Shown one piece after another: positions 63,697 to 64,000 of a stretch of DNA of 64,000 nt. Origin of the DNA: JADJDM01 sp044352985 (GTDB taxonomy: Bacteria > Bacteroidota > Bacteroidia > B-17B0 > Aurantibacillaceae); NCBI GenBank assembly GCA_044352985.1, contig JBILCU010000006.1, positions 1 through 64,000 on the forward strand, written 5' to 3'. Position 1 is the first letter of the stretch. Every line of letters begins with the position of its first letter. Position numbers and translations under genes: made by a program. The notes beneath the pieces are model-generated. The model was not told where the DNA came from, made no database searches, and worked only from the letters and a program-made list of their open reading frames with translations.

Positions 63697-64000
63697 TGCC
63701 TATTATTAATTCCATAGCGGCCTGGCTAATGAAAAAACGTATGCATCAAATGGAGCTGTTTATGCGCTACCCTATTGATGTACAAGAAGAATGGTTTTTT
63801 AAGTTGTTAAAAGAAGGCAAGAAAACGGAATTTGGTAAAAAGCATCAATTTGGTGAGATTAAAAATCATGAACAGTTTAAACAACAGATTCCATTACAAG
63901 ATTATGAAACATTAAAACCATATATTGAACGCTTACGCAGAGGAGAACAAAATTTATTATGGCCGGAAGAAATAAAATGGTTTGCCAAATCTAGCGGAAC
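63696..64000 (+). CDS. GH3 auxin-responsive-promoter family protein, N-terminus only
   Basis: The first 101 residues are in the window: INSIAAWLMKKRMHQMELF, QEEWFFKLLKEGKKTEFGK and IKWFAKSSGT. This is the start of the bacterial GH3-family acyl-adenylating enzymes; the SSGT is the beginning of the ATP-binding motif. The gene runs off the right edge. Its ATG overlaps the tadA stop by one base. Confidence 0.85.
   Translation, partial: MPIINSIAAWLMKKRMHQMELFMRYPIDVQEEWFFKLLKEGKKTEFGKKHQFGEIKNHEQFKQQIPLQDYETLKPYIERLRRGEQNLLWPEEIKWFAKSSG

Overview
The window is AT-rich DNA from a member of the Bacteroidota. The organism call rests on several proteins ending in type IX secretion (T9SS) sorting domains, on -33 TTTG / -7 TAnnTTTG promoters, and on typical families (Porin_10-like, lamin-tail, CHU_C-type and two-component-propeller proteins). 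The genus cannot be named from the sequence alone. There are two very different halves.

Bases 1 to about 33,300 are an integron-type gene-cassette array. Almost every gene is on the + strand, the genes have unrelated functions, and they are separated by 40-195 bp imperfect palindromes that behave like attC sites. The strongest evidence is at the cassette ends. The bases after each GTT core (cassette start) are the reverse complement of the bases before the AAC that opens the palindrome at the end of the same cassette: GTTACCGCC...GGCGGTAAC, GTTAGGCAAA...TTTGCCTAAC, GTTAGCACC...GGTGCTAAC, GTTACCGG...CCGGTAAC, GTTAGTAGC...GCTACTAAC. This is the footprint expected if each cassette once closed into a circle at one attC. 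No integrase gene is visible. From the reading direction it would lie left of base 1, beyond the IS3-family transposase end at the left edge; otherwise the locus is an integrase-less attC cluster. Most of the palindromes also carry a Bacteroidota-type promoter (TTG or TTTG, 18-20 bp, TAnnTTyr) pointing at the next cassette.

Cassette cargo, left to right: a DUF5946 protein cut by the IS; an MBOAT/SGNH acylation pair; an outer-membrane barrel; DUF4304; an unknown protein; a 5.7-kb three-gene cassette encoding a nuclease-RecQ-like helicase between two membrane-anchored proteins (a candidate defence system); lipoproteins and two T9SS cargo proteins; a beta-propeller lipoprotein; a PIN toxin-antitoxin pair; a RelE/ParE-type toxin-antitoxin pair; an SDR; small membrane proteins; a complete class D beta-lactamase; a pentapeptide-repeat protein; then a more eroded tail with a TlpA-like thioredoxin, DUF1801, DoxX-like, a broken second class D beta-lactamase, a barrel protein, a YhiN-type flavoprotein and an alpha/beta hydrolase. 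The attC-like sites are well formed on the left and progressively degraded on the right.

Bases 33,350 to 64,000 are ordinary chromosome with genes on both strands: cdaA (c-di-AMP synthesis) with an FAD oxidoreductase; a large protein with three regulatory-domain/TPR modules and a 48-bp tandem repeat; fabG; a VWA membrane protein with a porin-like protein; an M1 aminopeptidase; an rRNA-methyltransferase-like protein; a propeller/SpoIIE phosphatase sensor with an overlapping partner; photolyase; a 1,686-residue lamin-tail surface protein; acyl-CoA thioesterase; hemJ; murF; an M43 metalloprotease; tadA; and the start of a GH3-family protein at the right edge. I saw no rRNA, tRNA or CRISPR array.
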